DNA from: Vibrio proteolyticus NBRC 13287 | GTDB taxonomy: Bacteria; Pseudomonadota; Gammaproteobacteria; Enterobacterales; Vibrionaceae | DNA length: 57,322 nucleotides | Assembly (NCBI RefSeq): GCF_000467125.1 | Contig: NZ_BATJ01000028.1 | Coordinates: 1-57,322, forward strand | Reading direction: 5' to 3' | Shown: positions 7,924 through 15,844 of the stretch, one piece after another | How the letters are laid out: each line of letters starts with the position of its first letter | How positions within the stretch are numbered: position 1 is the stretch's first letter | Translations under genes and position numbers: made by a program | The notes under the pieces: model-generated | Seen by the model: the letters and a program-made list of their open reading frames with translations, nothing else | Database searches by the model: none | Told to the model about the DNA's origin: nothing

Positions 7924-8970
7924 ATGGAAGTGATGCTGAAAATAGCGATCAATGGATTTGGGCGCATCGGTCGCAACGTGTTGCGTGCGGTGTACGAAAG
8001 CGGTAAGAGTCAGCAGATAAAAGTGGTCGCCGTGAATGAATTGGCGCAACCCGACGCGATGGCGCATCTGCTTCAGTATGACACCAGCCACGGCCGTTTC
8101 GGCAAGAAAATTTCCAATGATCAGGAACACATCTATGTTCATCATGACAGTGGTGAATTCGATTCGATCCGCATTCTGCACCTGAGCGATATTGAACTGT
8201 TACCGTGGCGTGATCTTGACGTCGACATTGTCCTCGACTGTACCGGCGTCTTCGGCGCTCAAGTGGATGGTCAGGCCCATATTGCCGCTGGTGCGCGTAA
8301 GGTGTTGTTTTCCCATCCGGGCGCCAGCGATCTCGACAACACCATTATCTATGGGGTGAACCACGATACGCTGCAAGCGACGCACAAAGTGGTGTCCGCT
8401 GGATCTTGTACCACCAACTGCATTGTCCCCATCATCAAAGCGCTCGATGACGCGTTTGGCATTGATTCCGGGACCATCACCACGATTCACTCGTCCATGA
8501 ATGATCAGCAGGTCATTGATGCATACCATACCGACTTACGCCGTACCCGGGCAGCCAGCCAGTCCATTATTCCTGTAGACACCAAGTTGCATAAAGGAAT
8601 TGAAAGAATCTTCCCGAAATTTTCCAACAAGTTTGAGGCTATTTCGGTGCGGGTGCCCACAGTCAATGTCACTGCCATGGATTTAAGCGTCACAATTAAT
8701 ACAAATGTGAAAGTTAATGACGTAAATCAAACCATAGTTGACGCTTCTCAGTGTACATTACACGGCATTGTTGACTATACTGAAGCTCCGCTCGTTTCCA
8801 TCGATTTTAACCATGATCCGCACAGCGCGATCGTCGACGGTACCCAGACCCGGGTCAGTAATGGCCGACTGGTGAAAATGCTGGTCTGGTGTGATAACGA
8901 ATGGGGCTTTGCGAACCGCATGCTGGACACAGCGCTCGCAATGCAGGCCTCAGAAAATCCGAGTGACTGA
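7924..8970 (+). CDS. epd: D-erythrose-4-phosphate dehydrogenase
   Basis: A GAPDH-family enzyme that oxidises erythrose 4-phosphate to 4-phosphoerythronate, the first step of the Epd-PdxB route to pyridoxal phosphate. The 348 residues show the Rossmann motif INGFGRIGRNVLRA at the N-terminus, the catalytic cysteine in SAGSCTTNC and the C-terminal WCDNEWGFANRMLD. Identity as Epd rather than GapA is based on the epd-pgk-fbaA order shared with E. coli and V. cholerae. Neither start has a good ribosome site; the ATG at 7933 (three codons in) is an alternative. pgk follows after 142 bp. Confidence 0.9.
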   Translation: MEVMLKIAINGFGRIGRNVLRAVYESGKSQQIKVVAVNELAQPDAMAHLLQYDTSHGRFGKKISNDQEHIYVHHDSGEFDSIRILHLSDIELLPWRDLDVDIVLDCTGVFGAQVDGQAHIAAGARKVLFSHPGASDLDNTIIYGVNHDTLQATHKVVSAGSCTTNCIVPIIKALDDAFGIDSGTITTIHSSMNDQQVIDAYHTDLRRTRAASQSIIPVDTKLHKGIERIFPKFSNKFEAISVRVPTVNVTAMDLSVTINTNVKVNDVNQTIVDASQCTLHGIVDYTEAPLVSIDFNHDPHSAIVDGTQTRVSNGRLVKMLVWCDNEWGFANRMLDTALAMQASENPSD

Positions 8971-9112
8971 GGCGTGGAGAAATATTTATTTTTAACCTTG
9001 AAATAAATGAGCCGTATCTCCATATCAAAAGTAGTTTGAAGAATTTACAAGTTCGGCAGGGTGGCCGGGCTTTCCAAAAACTTTAATTATTTATTATTTG
9101 AGAGGACACAAC

Positions 9113-10276
9113 ATGTCTGTAATCAAGATGACTGACCTGGATCTTGCAGGTAAACGCGTATTCATCCGTGCTGATCTAAACGTGCCAGTAAAAGAAGGCA
9201 AAGTGACGTCAGATGCTCGTATCATCGCATCACTGCCAACGATCAAGCACTGTCTGGAAGCGGGCGCGAAAGTAATGGTGACGTCTCACCTAGGTCGCCC
9301 AACGGAAGGTGAATACGCAGAAGAGTTCTCTCTACAGCCTGTTGTGAACTACCTGAACGACGCTCTGGACTGCGACGTGAAACTGGCGAAAGACTATCTG
9401 GATGGTCTGGAACTGAACGCGGGTGAACTGGTCGTTCTGGAAAACGTTCGCTTCAACAAAGGCGAAAAGAAAAACGAAGAAGAGCTGTCTAAGAAATACG
9501 CAGCCCTGTGTGACGTATTTGTGATGGATGCATTCGGTACGGCTCACCGCGCTCAGGCATCGACTCACGGTGTCGGTATGTTTGCGCCTATTGCTTGTGC
9601 AGGTCCTCTGCTGGCGAACGAACTGGATGCACTGGGCAAAGCGATGGACAACCCAGCACGCCCAATGGTGGCTATCGTTGGTGGCTCTAAAGTGTCAACC
9701 AAACTGACGGTGCTTGAGTCACTGTCTAAAATCGCTGACCAACTGGTTGTTGGCGGTGGTATCGCCAACACGTTCATTGCCGCTGCCGGCCACAACGTTG
9801 GTAAGTCTCTGTACGAAGCCGACCTGGTGGATACCGCGAAGAAACTGATGGAAGAGTGTGCCATTCCAGTTGCCACTGACGTAGCGTGTGCCAAAGCGTT
9901 CGATGAAAACGCAGAAGCTGAAATCAAACACGTTTCTGAAGTGCAAGACGACGACATGATCTTCGACCTTGGCCCAGACTCAACCGCCGCTTTGGCTGAA
10001 ATCCTGAAAGGTGCGAAAACCATTCTGTGGAATGGCCCGGTTGGCGTATTCGAGTTCAAGAACTTCGAAGCCGGTACCAAAGGCATTTCTGAAGCGATCG
10101 CCGCTTCTGAAGGTTTCTCTGTTGCTGGTGGCGGTGACACGCTGGCTGCGATTGACAAGTTCGGCATCAAAGCGGACGTGTCTTACATCTCGACTGGTGG
10201 CGGTGCGTTCCTTGAGTTTGTTGAAGGTAAAGTACTGCCAGCAGTAGAAATGCTGGAAGCACGCGCTAAAGCGTAA
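9113..10276 (+). CDS. pgk: phosphoglycerate kinase
   Basis: A 387-residue enzyme, the standard bacterial length, converting 1,3-bisphosphoglycerate and ADP to 3-phosphoglycerate and ATP in glycolysis. Visible family motifs are the N-terminal substrate region (RADLNVPVKEGKVTSDARI), HLGRP, and the C-terminal nucleotide-binding GGGDTLAAI and STGGGAFLEF. The start at 9113 is preceded by GAGAGGA. Codon use is strongly biased, as in highly expressed genes, in contrast to upstream epd. It sits between epd and fbaA as in enterics. Confidence 0.98.
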   Translation: MSVIKMTDLDLAGKRVFIRADLNVPVKEGKVTSDARIIASLPTIKHCLEAGAKVMVTSHLGRPTEGEYAEEFSLQPVVNYLNDALDCDVKLAKDYLDGLELNAGELVVLENVRFNKGEKKNEEELSKKYAALCDVFVMDAFGTAHRAQASTHGVGMFAPIACAGPLLANELDALGKAMDNPARPMVAIVGGSKVSTKLTVLESLSKIADQLVVGGGIANTFIAAAGHNVGKSLYEADLVDTAKKLMEECAIPVATDVACAKAFDENAEAEIKHVSEVQDDDMIFDLGPDSTAALAEILKGAKTILWNGPVGVFEFKNFEAGTKGISEAIAASEGFSVAGGGDTLAAIDKFGIKADVSYISTGGGAFLEFVEGKVLPAVEMLEARAKA

Positions 10277-10285
10277 TGAATCAAT

Positions 10286-10316
10286 GAAAGCGGGGGAAAT
10301 CTCCCGCTTTCTTGTT
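10286..10316 (+). terminator. rho-independent terminator after pgk
   Basis: GAAAGCGGG at 10286-10294 pairs with CCCGCTTTC at 10303-10311, followed by a short T-rich tail (TTGTTT). fbaA starts 115 bp later and probably has its own promoter as well. Confidence 0.75.
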
Positions 10317-10361
10317 TGCTGCACGCAGGGGGCTTCTCTGCTAGAATAGCCCTAGTTGTGA

Positions 10362-10373
10362 GCAAACGTTTGC
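10362..10373. promoter_or_regulatory. LacI/PurR-type operator palindrome upstream of fbaA
   Basis: The perfect palindrome GCAAACGTTTGC lies 58 bp before the fbaA start. It equals the core of the PurR operator (ANGCAANCGNTTNCNT; only the two outermost bases differ) and has the central CG step typical of LacI-family sites. Which regulator uses it cannot be decided from sequence. Confidence 0.5.
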
Positions 10374-10431
10374 AAGAATTTAAACTTAACAAGTTTTATT
10401 TTTAAAACGACAGATAAATAGGACTCTATCC

Positions 10432-11508
10432 ATGTCTAAGATCTTCGACTTCGTAAAACCAGGTGTTATCTCTGGTGATGACGTTCAGAAAGTATTTGAA
10501 GTTGCTAAAGAGAACAACTTTGCACTTCCAGCGGTTAACTGTGTAGGTACTGACTCTGTAAACGCAGTACTAGAAGCAGCAGCGAAAGTTAAAGCACCAG
10601 TTATCGTTCAGTTCTCTAACGGTGGCGCAGCTTTCTTCGCTGGTAAAGGTCTAAAACTTGAAGGTCAAGAAGCACAAATTCTGGGTGCAGTAGCGGGTGC
10701 AAAATTCGTTCATACTGTGGCTGAAGCTTACGGCGTGCCTGTTATCCTGCACACTGACCACGCAGCGAAGAAACTGCTGCCTTGGATCGACGGCCTGCTG
10801 GATGCTGGTGAAGAGTACTTCGCGCAAACTGGTAAGCCACTGTTCTCTTCTCACATGATCGACCTGTCTGAAGAGTCTCTGGAAGAAAACATCGAGATCT
10901 CAGTTAAGTACCTAGAGCGCATGGCGAAAATGAACATGACTCTGGAAATCGAACTGGGTTGTACTGGTGGTGAAGAAGACGGCGTAGACAACTCTCACAT
11001 GGACGCGTCTGAGCTGTACACTTCTCCAGAAGACGTAGCTTACGCGTACGAGAAACTGAACGCGATCAGCCACCGTTTCACTATCGCAGCGTCTTTCGGT
11101 AACGTTCACGGCGTTTACAAGCCAGGTAACGTGGTTCTGACTCCAACTATCCTGCGTGATTCTCAAGCGTACGTTTCTGAGAAATTCGGTCTGCCAGCGA
11201 ACTCTCTGAACTTCGTATTCCACGGTGGATCAGGTTCTTCTTTGGAAGAGATCCGTGAGTCTATCTCTTACGGTGTTATCAAAATGAACATCGACACTGA
11301 TACTCAGTGGGCAACTTGGGATGGTATCCGTCAGTACGAAGCGGACAACCACGATTACCTGCAAGGCCAAATCGGTAACCCAACCGGTGAAGATGCGCCA
11401 AACAAGAAATACTACGATCCACGCGTATGGCTGCGTGCGGGTCAGGCGTCTATGGTTAAGCGTCTGGAGCAAGCGTTCGCAGACCTTAACGCGGTTGACG
11501 TACTGTAA
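10432..11508 (+). CDS. fbaA: class II fructose-bisphosphate aldolase
   Basis: The 358-residue zinc-dependent aldolase cleaves fructose 1,6-bisphosphate to glyceraldehyde 3-phosphate and dihydroxyacetone phosphate. Class II motifs are visible: the metal ligand segment HTDHAAKK with the catalytic Asp, ELGCTGGEEDG, the second histidine region NVHGVYKPGN, and FHGGSGSS near the phosphate site. Length matches E. coli FbaA. Codon use is strongly biased, as expected for an abundant enzyme. A LacI-type palindrome lies upstream and a strong terminator follows. Confidence 0.98.
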   Translation: MSKIFDFVKPGVISGDDVQKVFEVAKENNFALPAVNCVGTDSVNAVLEAAAKVKAPVIVQFSNGGAAFFAGKGLKLEGQEAQILGAVAGAKFVHTVAEAYGVPVILHTDHAAKKLLPWIDGLLDAGEEYFAQTGKPLFSSHMIDLSEESLEENIEISVKYLERMAKMNMTLEIELGCTGGEEDGVDNSHMDASELYTSPEDVAYAYEKLNAISHRFTIAASFGNVHGVYKPGNVVLTPTILRDSQAYVSEKFGLPANSLNFVFHGGSGSSLEEIRESISYGVIKMNIDTDTQWATWDGIRQYEADNHDYLQGQIGNPTGEDAPNKKYYDPRVWLRAGQASMVKRLEQAFADLNAVDVL

Positions 11509-11530
11509 GGCGTTGACTTAACGCATTCAA

Positions 11531-11556
11531 AGCCCGCGGTAACGCGGGCTTTTTTG
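11531..11556 (+). terminator. rho-independent terminator after fbaA
   Basis: AGCCCGCG and CGCGGGCT form an eight-base-pair stem with a GTAA loop, followed by six T. The remaining AT-rich space up to 11836 presumably holds the mscS promoter; I see no other gene in it. Confidence 0.9.
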
Positions 11557-11836
11557 TGCCTGTGATATATCAAATATGCAAAAAATCACACTTAAAGCTC
11601 GCCACCCTATGGCGAAATGGAAAAACATTTCTTACTCTTGTAACACGTGCGAACTAGACTCGGCCGAAATGTCTTGATTTACAACTCTTTGCAAAATTCT
11701 TACTTTGCAAAACGTCACTTTTAAGATATTGTGCCAAAATTCTGACGCATGTTTGGCAAACTGATCATTTGCTCGCCCATTCCCTGGGTGTATTGCAGCA
11801 CATTTAATAAAAATTCTATTGTTAGAGGATACGTAT

Positions 11837-12700
11837 ATGGCAGGGGAATCTGCGGAGGTTCAAACTCCACTTATTGATGGTTTGGCAAGTGCTGAATCAT
11901 GGCTGACAAATAACTCTGATCTGCTGATCCAGTACGGAGTTAATATCATTTCTGCACTGCTGATCCTGTTTATCGGTAACCTGATTGTGAAAGCAGTGGC
12001 GGGCAGTGTCTCTAAAGTCCTGAAGAAAAAAGACATGGATCCGGCCGTTGTCGAGTTTGTACATGGTCTGGTTCGTTACCTGCTATTTGTGATCGTACTG
12101 ATCGCGGCATTGGGTCGTGTTGGCGTACAAACTGCTTCCGTGGTTGCGGTTATCGGTGCGGCAGGTCTGGCCGTTGGTCTGGCCCTGCAAGGTTCTTTGT
12201 CTAACTTTGCGGCGGGCGTACTGATTGTCGCTTTCCGTCCGTTTAAATCTGGCGACTACGTTGAAGTTGCTGGTGTGGCGGGCTCGGTGGATTCTATCCA
12301 GATTTTCCAAACGATCCTCAAAACACCAGACAACAAGATGATTGTTCTGCCAAACTCTGCCGTTATTGGTGGTGCAATCACCAACTATTCTCGCTACGAC
12401 ACTCGTCGTGTTGATTTCCTGATTGGTGTGTCTTACAACGCGGACCTGAAAAAGACCAAACAAGTGCTGCGTGAAGTGGTTGAAAGTGACCCTCGCGTTC
12501 TGAAAGATCCCGCAGTGAATGTCTCTGTGCATGCGCTGGCGGATTCTTCCGTGAACCTGGTAGTACGTCCTTGGGTAAACAGCGCAGATTACTGGGCTGT
12601 GTACTGGGACCTGACTCAAGCGATGAAAGAAGCGCTGGACGACAACGGTATCGAAATTCCATTCCCGCAAATGGACGTTCATCTGAACAAAGTCGACTAA
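11837..12700 (+). CDS. mscS: small-conductance mechanosensitive channel MscS
   Basis: An inner-membrane channel of 287 residues, almost exactly E. coli MscS length, that opens under membrane tension to release solutes in hypo-osmotic shock. The start at 11837 follows AGAGGA. Three membrane segments occupy about residues 30-58, 65-90 and 95-128. The pore-lining third helix has the expected Gly/Ala pattern (GAAGLAVGLALQGSLSNFAAG). The rest forms the cytoplasmic vestibule, with PNSAVIGGAITNYS. Its place after fbaA is the same as in E. coli. A terminator follows. Confidence 0.96.
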   Translation: MAGESAEVQTPLIDGLASAESWLTNNSDLLIQYGVNIISALLILFIGNLIVKAVAGSVSKVLKKKDMDPAVVEFVHGLVRYLLFVIVLIAALGRVGVQTASVVAVIGAAGLAVGLALQGSLSNFAAGVLIVAFRPFKSGDYVEVAGVAGSVDSIQIFQTILKTPDNKMIVLPNSAVIGGAITNYSRYDTRRVDFLIGVSYNADLKKTKQVLREVVESDPRVLKDPAVNVSVHALADSSVNLVVRPWVNSADYWAVYWDLTQAMKEALDDNGIEIPFPQMDVHLNKVD

Positions 12701-12717
12701 ATAGACGATGCATTAAA

Positions 12718-12744
12718 AAGCGAGGCTCCGGCCTCGCTTTTTTT
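12718..12744 (+). terminator. rho-independent terminator after mscS
   Basis: AGCGAGGC and GCCTCGCT form a stem with a TCCG loop, followed by a T-run. It also marks the end of the convergent argO transcript. Confidence 0.88.
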
Positions 12745-12760
12745 ATCTCTTTAGCACACG

Positions 12761-13243
12761 TTATATTTCATACAGTGGGTTTGGCAGCGCCTGTAAGACG
12801 TTGGCCAGTTCGGCACCGGAAATGCCAAAGGTCATGTCCGGATAGCCGGGGGTATAGAGCACCTGCGGATGCTGGTAGAGACGGGTATCGACGATCACGC
12901 TGACCTGTTCTGGCATCCCAAATGGACACACAGCACCAGGCACACAGCCGAGCTCGCGGGTCATTTCCTTATCGCTGCAGATGGATGGACGCTTGCCCGT
13001 TGCAGCCTTGATGGCTTTGGTGTCGAGTCGCGAGTCTTTGTCGGTCAGATACAAGGCGTAATCACCGCCTTTAAGTTTAAGAAACAGGCTTTTGCTGTGC
13101 GTGCCACTCCAGCCCAGTTCTCTGGCTACCCGCTCATCCGTGACAAAGTCCAGAATGGGTTCATGCTGCCATTGTGCATATCGGATGTTGAGCTGTGTCA
13201 GCAAGCCAACGTTGCTTTGATAGATCTTTTCCAGTGATGACAT
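12761..13243 (-). CDS. YbaK/ProX-family aminoacyl-tRNA deacylase-like protein
   Basis: A 160-residue single-domain protein of the YbaK/prolyl-tRNA-editing family, which hydrolyses mischarged tRNAs in trans. Family features are the HSKSLFLKLKGGDYALYL segment, Lys in the DTKAIKAATGKRPS region and the GCVPGAVCPFGMP loop, corresponding to the family's GxVxPFG motif. The substrate cannot be assigned from sequence. Its ATG lies one base after the stop codon of argO on the same strand, so the two are translationally linked. Confidence 0.8.
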   Translation of the reverse strand: MSSLEKIYQSNVGLLTQLNIRYAQWQHEPILDFVTDERVARELGWSGTHSKSLFLKLKGGDYALYLTDKDSRLDTKAIKAATGKRPSICSDKEMTRELGCVPGAVCPFGMPEQVSVIVDTRLYQHPQVLYTPGYPDMTFGISGAELANVLQALPNPLYEI

Positions 13244-13244
13244 A

Positions 13245-13877
13245 TTAACCCCAATATTGCGTAATCAACTCTTGGCTGAGTGAGGCAGCGATAAGCAGCA
13301 TCATACCCGCCACCGCCAGATCAATTCCTTGCTTCACTCGCGGTTTTGATAATGTCGGCCCGAGTTTGGCGGCACCGATCGACAGGCTGTAGAACCAGAC
13401 AAACGACGCGATGATGGTGCCAAGCGCAAACGCGATTCGATCATGCCCTGCAAATTGTCCGCCGATTGAGCCGAGAATCACCACGGTATCGAGATAGAGG
13501 TGCGGATTTAACACCGTTACTGCCAGAGCGCCGAGAATGACGGTGCGCCGTCCTCTGGCCATCGCTTCCGACGGGCTCGTATCGTTGCCGCCTGAACTGA
13601 AAGCACTTTTTAGTGACAAGCCGGCATAAAGGGTAAGAAACGCAATGCCGCCGAGCGTCACCAGAGTCAGCAGGGTTTCATTCTGCGATAACAAGGCACC
13701 ACCACCGAATATACCGAGAGAAATAAAGAACATGTCCAGTACGCTACAAACGGTGGCTGTGGTCAAATGATGGTGGCGATTAATCCCTTGATTGAGCACA
13801 TACGCATTTTGCGCGCCGATAGGAATAATCATGGTTGCTCCTAAGCCAAACCCTTGTAACATCAACCAAAAATTCAC
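13245..13877 (-). CDS. argO: LysE/ArgO-type arginine exporter
   Basis: A 210-residue inner-membrane exporter of the LysE family with about six hydrophobic segments. The N-terminal family motif is visible (GLGATMIIPIGAQNAYVLNQG). ArgO exports arginine and toxic analogues such as canavanine. The gene is divergent from an ArgP-type regulator, which in E. coli activates argO in response to arginine and is held inactive by lysine; the same arrangement supports the name. The AT-rich gap of 123 bp would hold the ArgP site. Confidence 0.92.
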   Translation of the reverse strand: MNFWLMLQGFGLGATMIIPIGAQNAYVLNQGINRHHHLTTATVCSVLDMFFISLGIFGGGALLSQNETLLTLVTLGGIAFLTLYAGLSLKSAFSSGGNDTSPSEAMARGRRTVILGALAVTVLNPHLYLDTVVILGSIGGQFAGHDRIAFALGTIIASFVWFYSLSIGAAKLGPTLSKPRVKQGIDLAVAGMMLLIAASLSQELITQYWG

Positions 13878-14000
13878 TTTTTTCTCCTTTCATCATGGTC
13901 TTGGTTGTGAATGCCTGCCACCTTAAACCGGATATCTTTATAAGTATAATTAATGATTTTAATCTATTATAAGTTTGTCTAATTTTATGGGGACAGGGCC

Positions 14001-14897
14001 ATGCGCGGGTTGGATTACAAATGGATAGAAGCGTTAGAGTCGGTGATCACGCAGGGCAGCTTTGAGCGAGCTGCCGATAGTCTGTATATCTCGCAATCGG
14101 CGGTCTCACAGCGTCTTAAGCAACTGGAAAAGTTTCTCGCTCAGCCAGTGTTGGTTCGCGAGCAGCCGCCAAGAGCCACTCCGGTGGGAAAAAAGCTGCT
14201 TGGCCTCTATCATCGTATCCAGTTGTTAGAGAGCGAACTGATGCCGGAGTTGACCAATCAGGAGCATGAGCGGCCGCTACCTGTGTCGATTGCAACCAAT
14301 GCAGACAGCCTGGCGACCTGGTTGCTACCGGCACTGTCGCCAGTGATGAAACAGCGTCATGTCGAGTTGCATCTGGTGGTGCATGGTGAAGCCCGCACCA
14401 TTGAAAAGCTGAAAAATGGCGAAGTAACAGGGGCCATCAGTCTGGAAGCAAACGCGTTGCCGGGTTGCAATGCGGTGTACCTTGGCCGGATGGACTATGT
14501 GTGCGTCGCCAGTCCGGAATTCTGTCATCGCTACTTTCAAGCGGGGGTGAATCGGGAGACGTTACGCCGGGCGCCGGCGGTGTCGTTTGATCAGCACGAC
14601 GATCTGCATCATCAGTTTCTCAACCAGCACTTTAATTTGTCGCCAGATTGCGTCACCAACCATAGAGTGGCCAGCTCAGAAGCGTTTGTGAAACTGGCGT
14701 TGTCCGGGGCGGCGTATTGCCTGATCCCCAAATTGCAGATTCTGGATGAGTTGCAAAGCGGCGCGCTGGTGGATTTGATCCCGGGCTTTTTGATCCCTTA
14801 CCGGATTTACTGGCATCACTGGCAACTGGAAACCGGGATCCTGCAAACCATCTCGGAAGCGATCACCGGCTACGCAGCGCAGATTTTACCCAGATAG
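14001..14897 (+). CDS. argP: LysR-family regulator ArgP (IciA)
   Basis: A 298-residue LysR-type regulator. The N-terminal helix-turn-helix (about residues 4-61, GSFERAADSLYISQSAVSQRLKQLE) closely resembles ArgP, and the effector domain follows. ArgP senses arginine and lysine and controls argO and lysine-related genes. The close divergent pairing with argO supports the identity. It starts at the ATG at 14001; GGGGACAGG lies upstream. Confidence 0.93.
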   Translation: MRGLDYKWIEALESVITQGSFERAADSLYISQSAVSQRLKQLEKFLAQPVLVREQPPRATPVGKKLLGLYHRIQLLESELMPELTNQEHERPLPVSIATNADSLATWLLPALSPVMKQRHVELHLVVHGEARTIEKLKNGEVTGAISLEANALPGCNAVYLGRMDYVCVASPEFCHRYFQAGVNRETLRRAPAVSFDQHDDLHHQFLNQHFNLSPDCVTNHRVASSEAFVKLALSGAAYCLIPKLQILDELQSGALVDLIPGFLIPYRIYWHHWQLETGILQTISEAITGYAAQILPR

Positions 14898-14999
14898 ACG
14901 TCGGTCAAAGTTGTGTCAGATCGTCGTTTAAAAGCTAGTCAATCCGGAGTAAAAAACTATGATGTATGGGAATCAGTTACATAAGGTGAACGTATAACT

Positions 15000-15698
15000 A
15001 TGAAGATGGTATCTCGCTTTGTACTTGTGATCTCCGGATTGTTCAGTGCGGCAGCGTTGGCGGAAGCGCCAGGCTTTCCCCATCTGGTGACCACAGGTTA
15101 TGGAGAAATTGTAGCCAAACCGGACATGGCCGAGTTTTCGGTGCGAGTGGTGGAGTCCACTATGACCGCAGAGCAGGCGAAGCAGGCAGTCGATAAAACG
15201 GTCGACAGCTATCTCAAAAGTCTCGCCGATCTGGGGGTGAAGCCCGAGAGCATCAGCAGCTCGAATCTGTATCTCGCACCTCAGTACCACTATCCAAAAT
15301 CGGGTAAGCCGGAGTTGGTGGGCTATCGAGCGTCGCGCAATATCACCGTGACCGTCGATGATCTGGCCAATTTAAATCAATATTTGGATCTGGCACTGAG
15401 TGACGGCGTTAACCAAGTGGATCAGATCAAACTCAAAGTGCGCGATGAGAGCAAATATCAGGCTCAGGCGCGTCAGGCGGCGATTAAAGATGCCATGAAC
15501 AAAGCCGCGTCTTTGGCGCAGGGCTTTGATAAAAAACTTGGTGATATCTGGCGCATCGATTACAACACGCCGAATGTCCAGCCTGTGCTGATGCGCTCAA
15601 TGGCGATGGATTCCGCGCGCAAAGAATCGAACTCGTACCAAGACTCGACACTGGTGATCCATGACCGTGTCGACGTCATTTATAAATTAAAAGATTAA
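15000..15698 (+). CDS. SIMPL-domain (DUF541) periplasmic protein, YggE-like
   Basis: The 232-residue product has a signal peptide ending around residue 21 (SAAALAEA). It then has a SIMPL/DUF541 domain across the rest (TTGYGEIVAKPDMAEFSVRV near the start; YRASRNITVTVDDL in the middle). E. coli YggE, its likely counterpart, lies in the same argP-argO-mscS neighbourhood and lowers oxidative stress; its mechanism is not known. AAGGTGA precedes the start. A second, divergent SIMPL protein is encoded at 34749. Confidence 0.88.
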   Translation: MKMVSRFVLVISGLFSAAALAEAPGFPHLVTTGYGEIVAKPDMAEFSVRVVESTMTAEQAKQAVDKTVDSYLKSLADLGVKPESISSSNLYLAPQYHYPKSGKPELVGYRASRNITVTVDDLANLNQYLDLALSDGVNQVDQIKLKVRDESKYQAQARQAAIKDAMNKAASLAQGFDKKLGDIWRIDYNTPNVQPVLMRSMAMDSARKESNSYQDSTLVIHDRVDVIYKLKD

Positions 15699-15744
15699 CT
15701 TCTTACCGGGTACGATTTAACCCTACAGTTTTTGCTGGAATGAG

Positions 15745-15783
15745 AACCCACTATCAGTTTTGACGATTGATAGTGGGTTTAAT
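15745..15783 (+). terminator. rho-independent terminator after the SIMPL gene
   Basis: A 12-bp perfect stem (AACCCACTATCA with TGATAGTGGGTT) has an 11-base loop and a TTTAATTT tail. The 13-mer GTTTTTGCTGGAA occurs on both sides of it (15728-15740 and 15818-15830). Confidence 0.75.
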
Positions 15784-15810
15784 TTAGACACCGATTCCAA
15801 GTAGTATAAT
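15783..15810 (+). promoter_or_regulatory. sigma-70 promoter of the GGDEF gene
   Basis: TTTAGA at 15783-15788 and a perfect TATAAT at 15805-15810 are 16 bases apart. Initiation would be near 15817, giving a leader of about 28 bases before the ATG at 15845. Confidence 0.55.
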
Positions 15811-15844
15811 CTTTTCCGTTTTTGCTGGAAGAGACGATAGCGTA

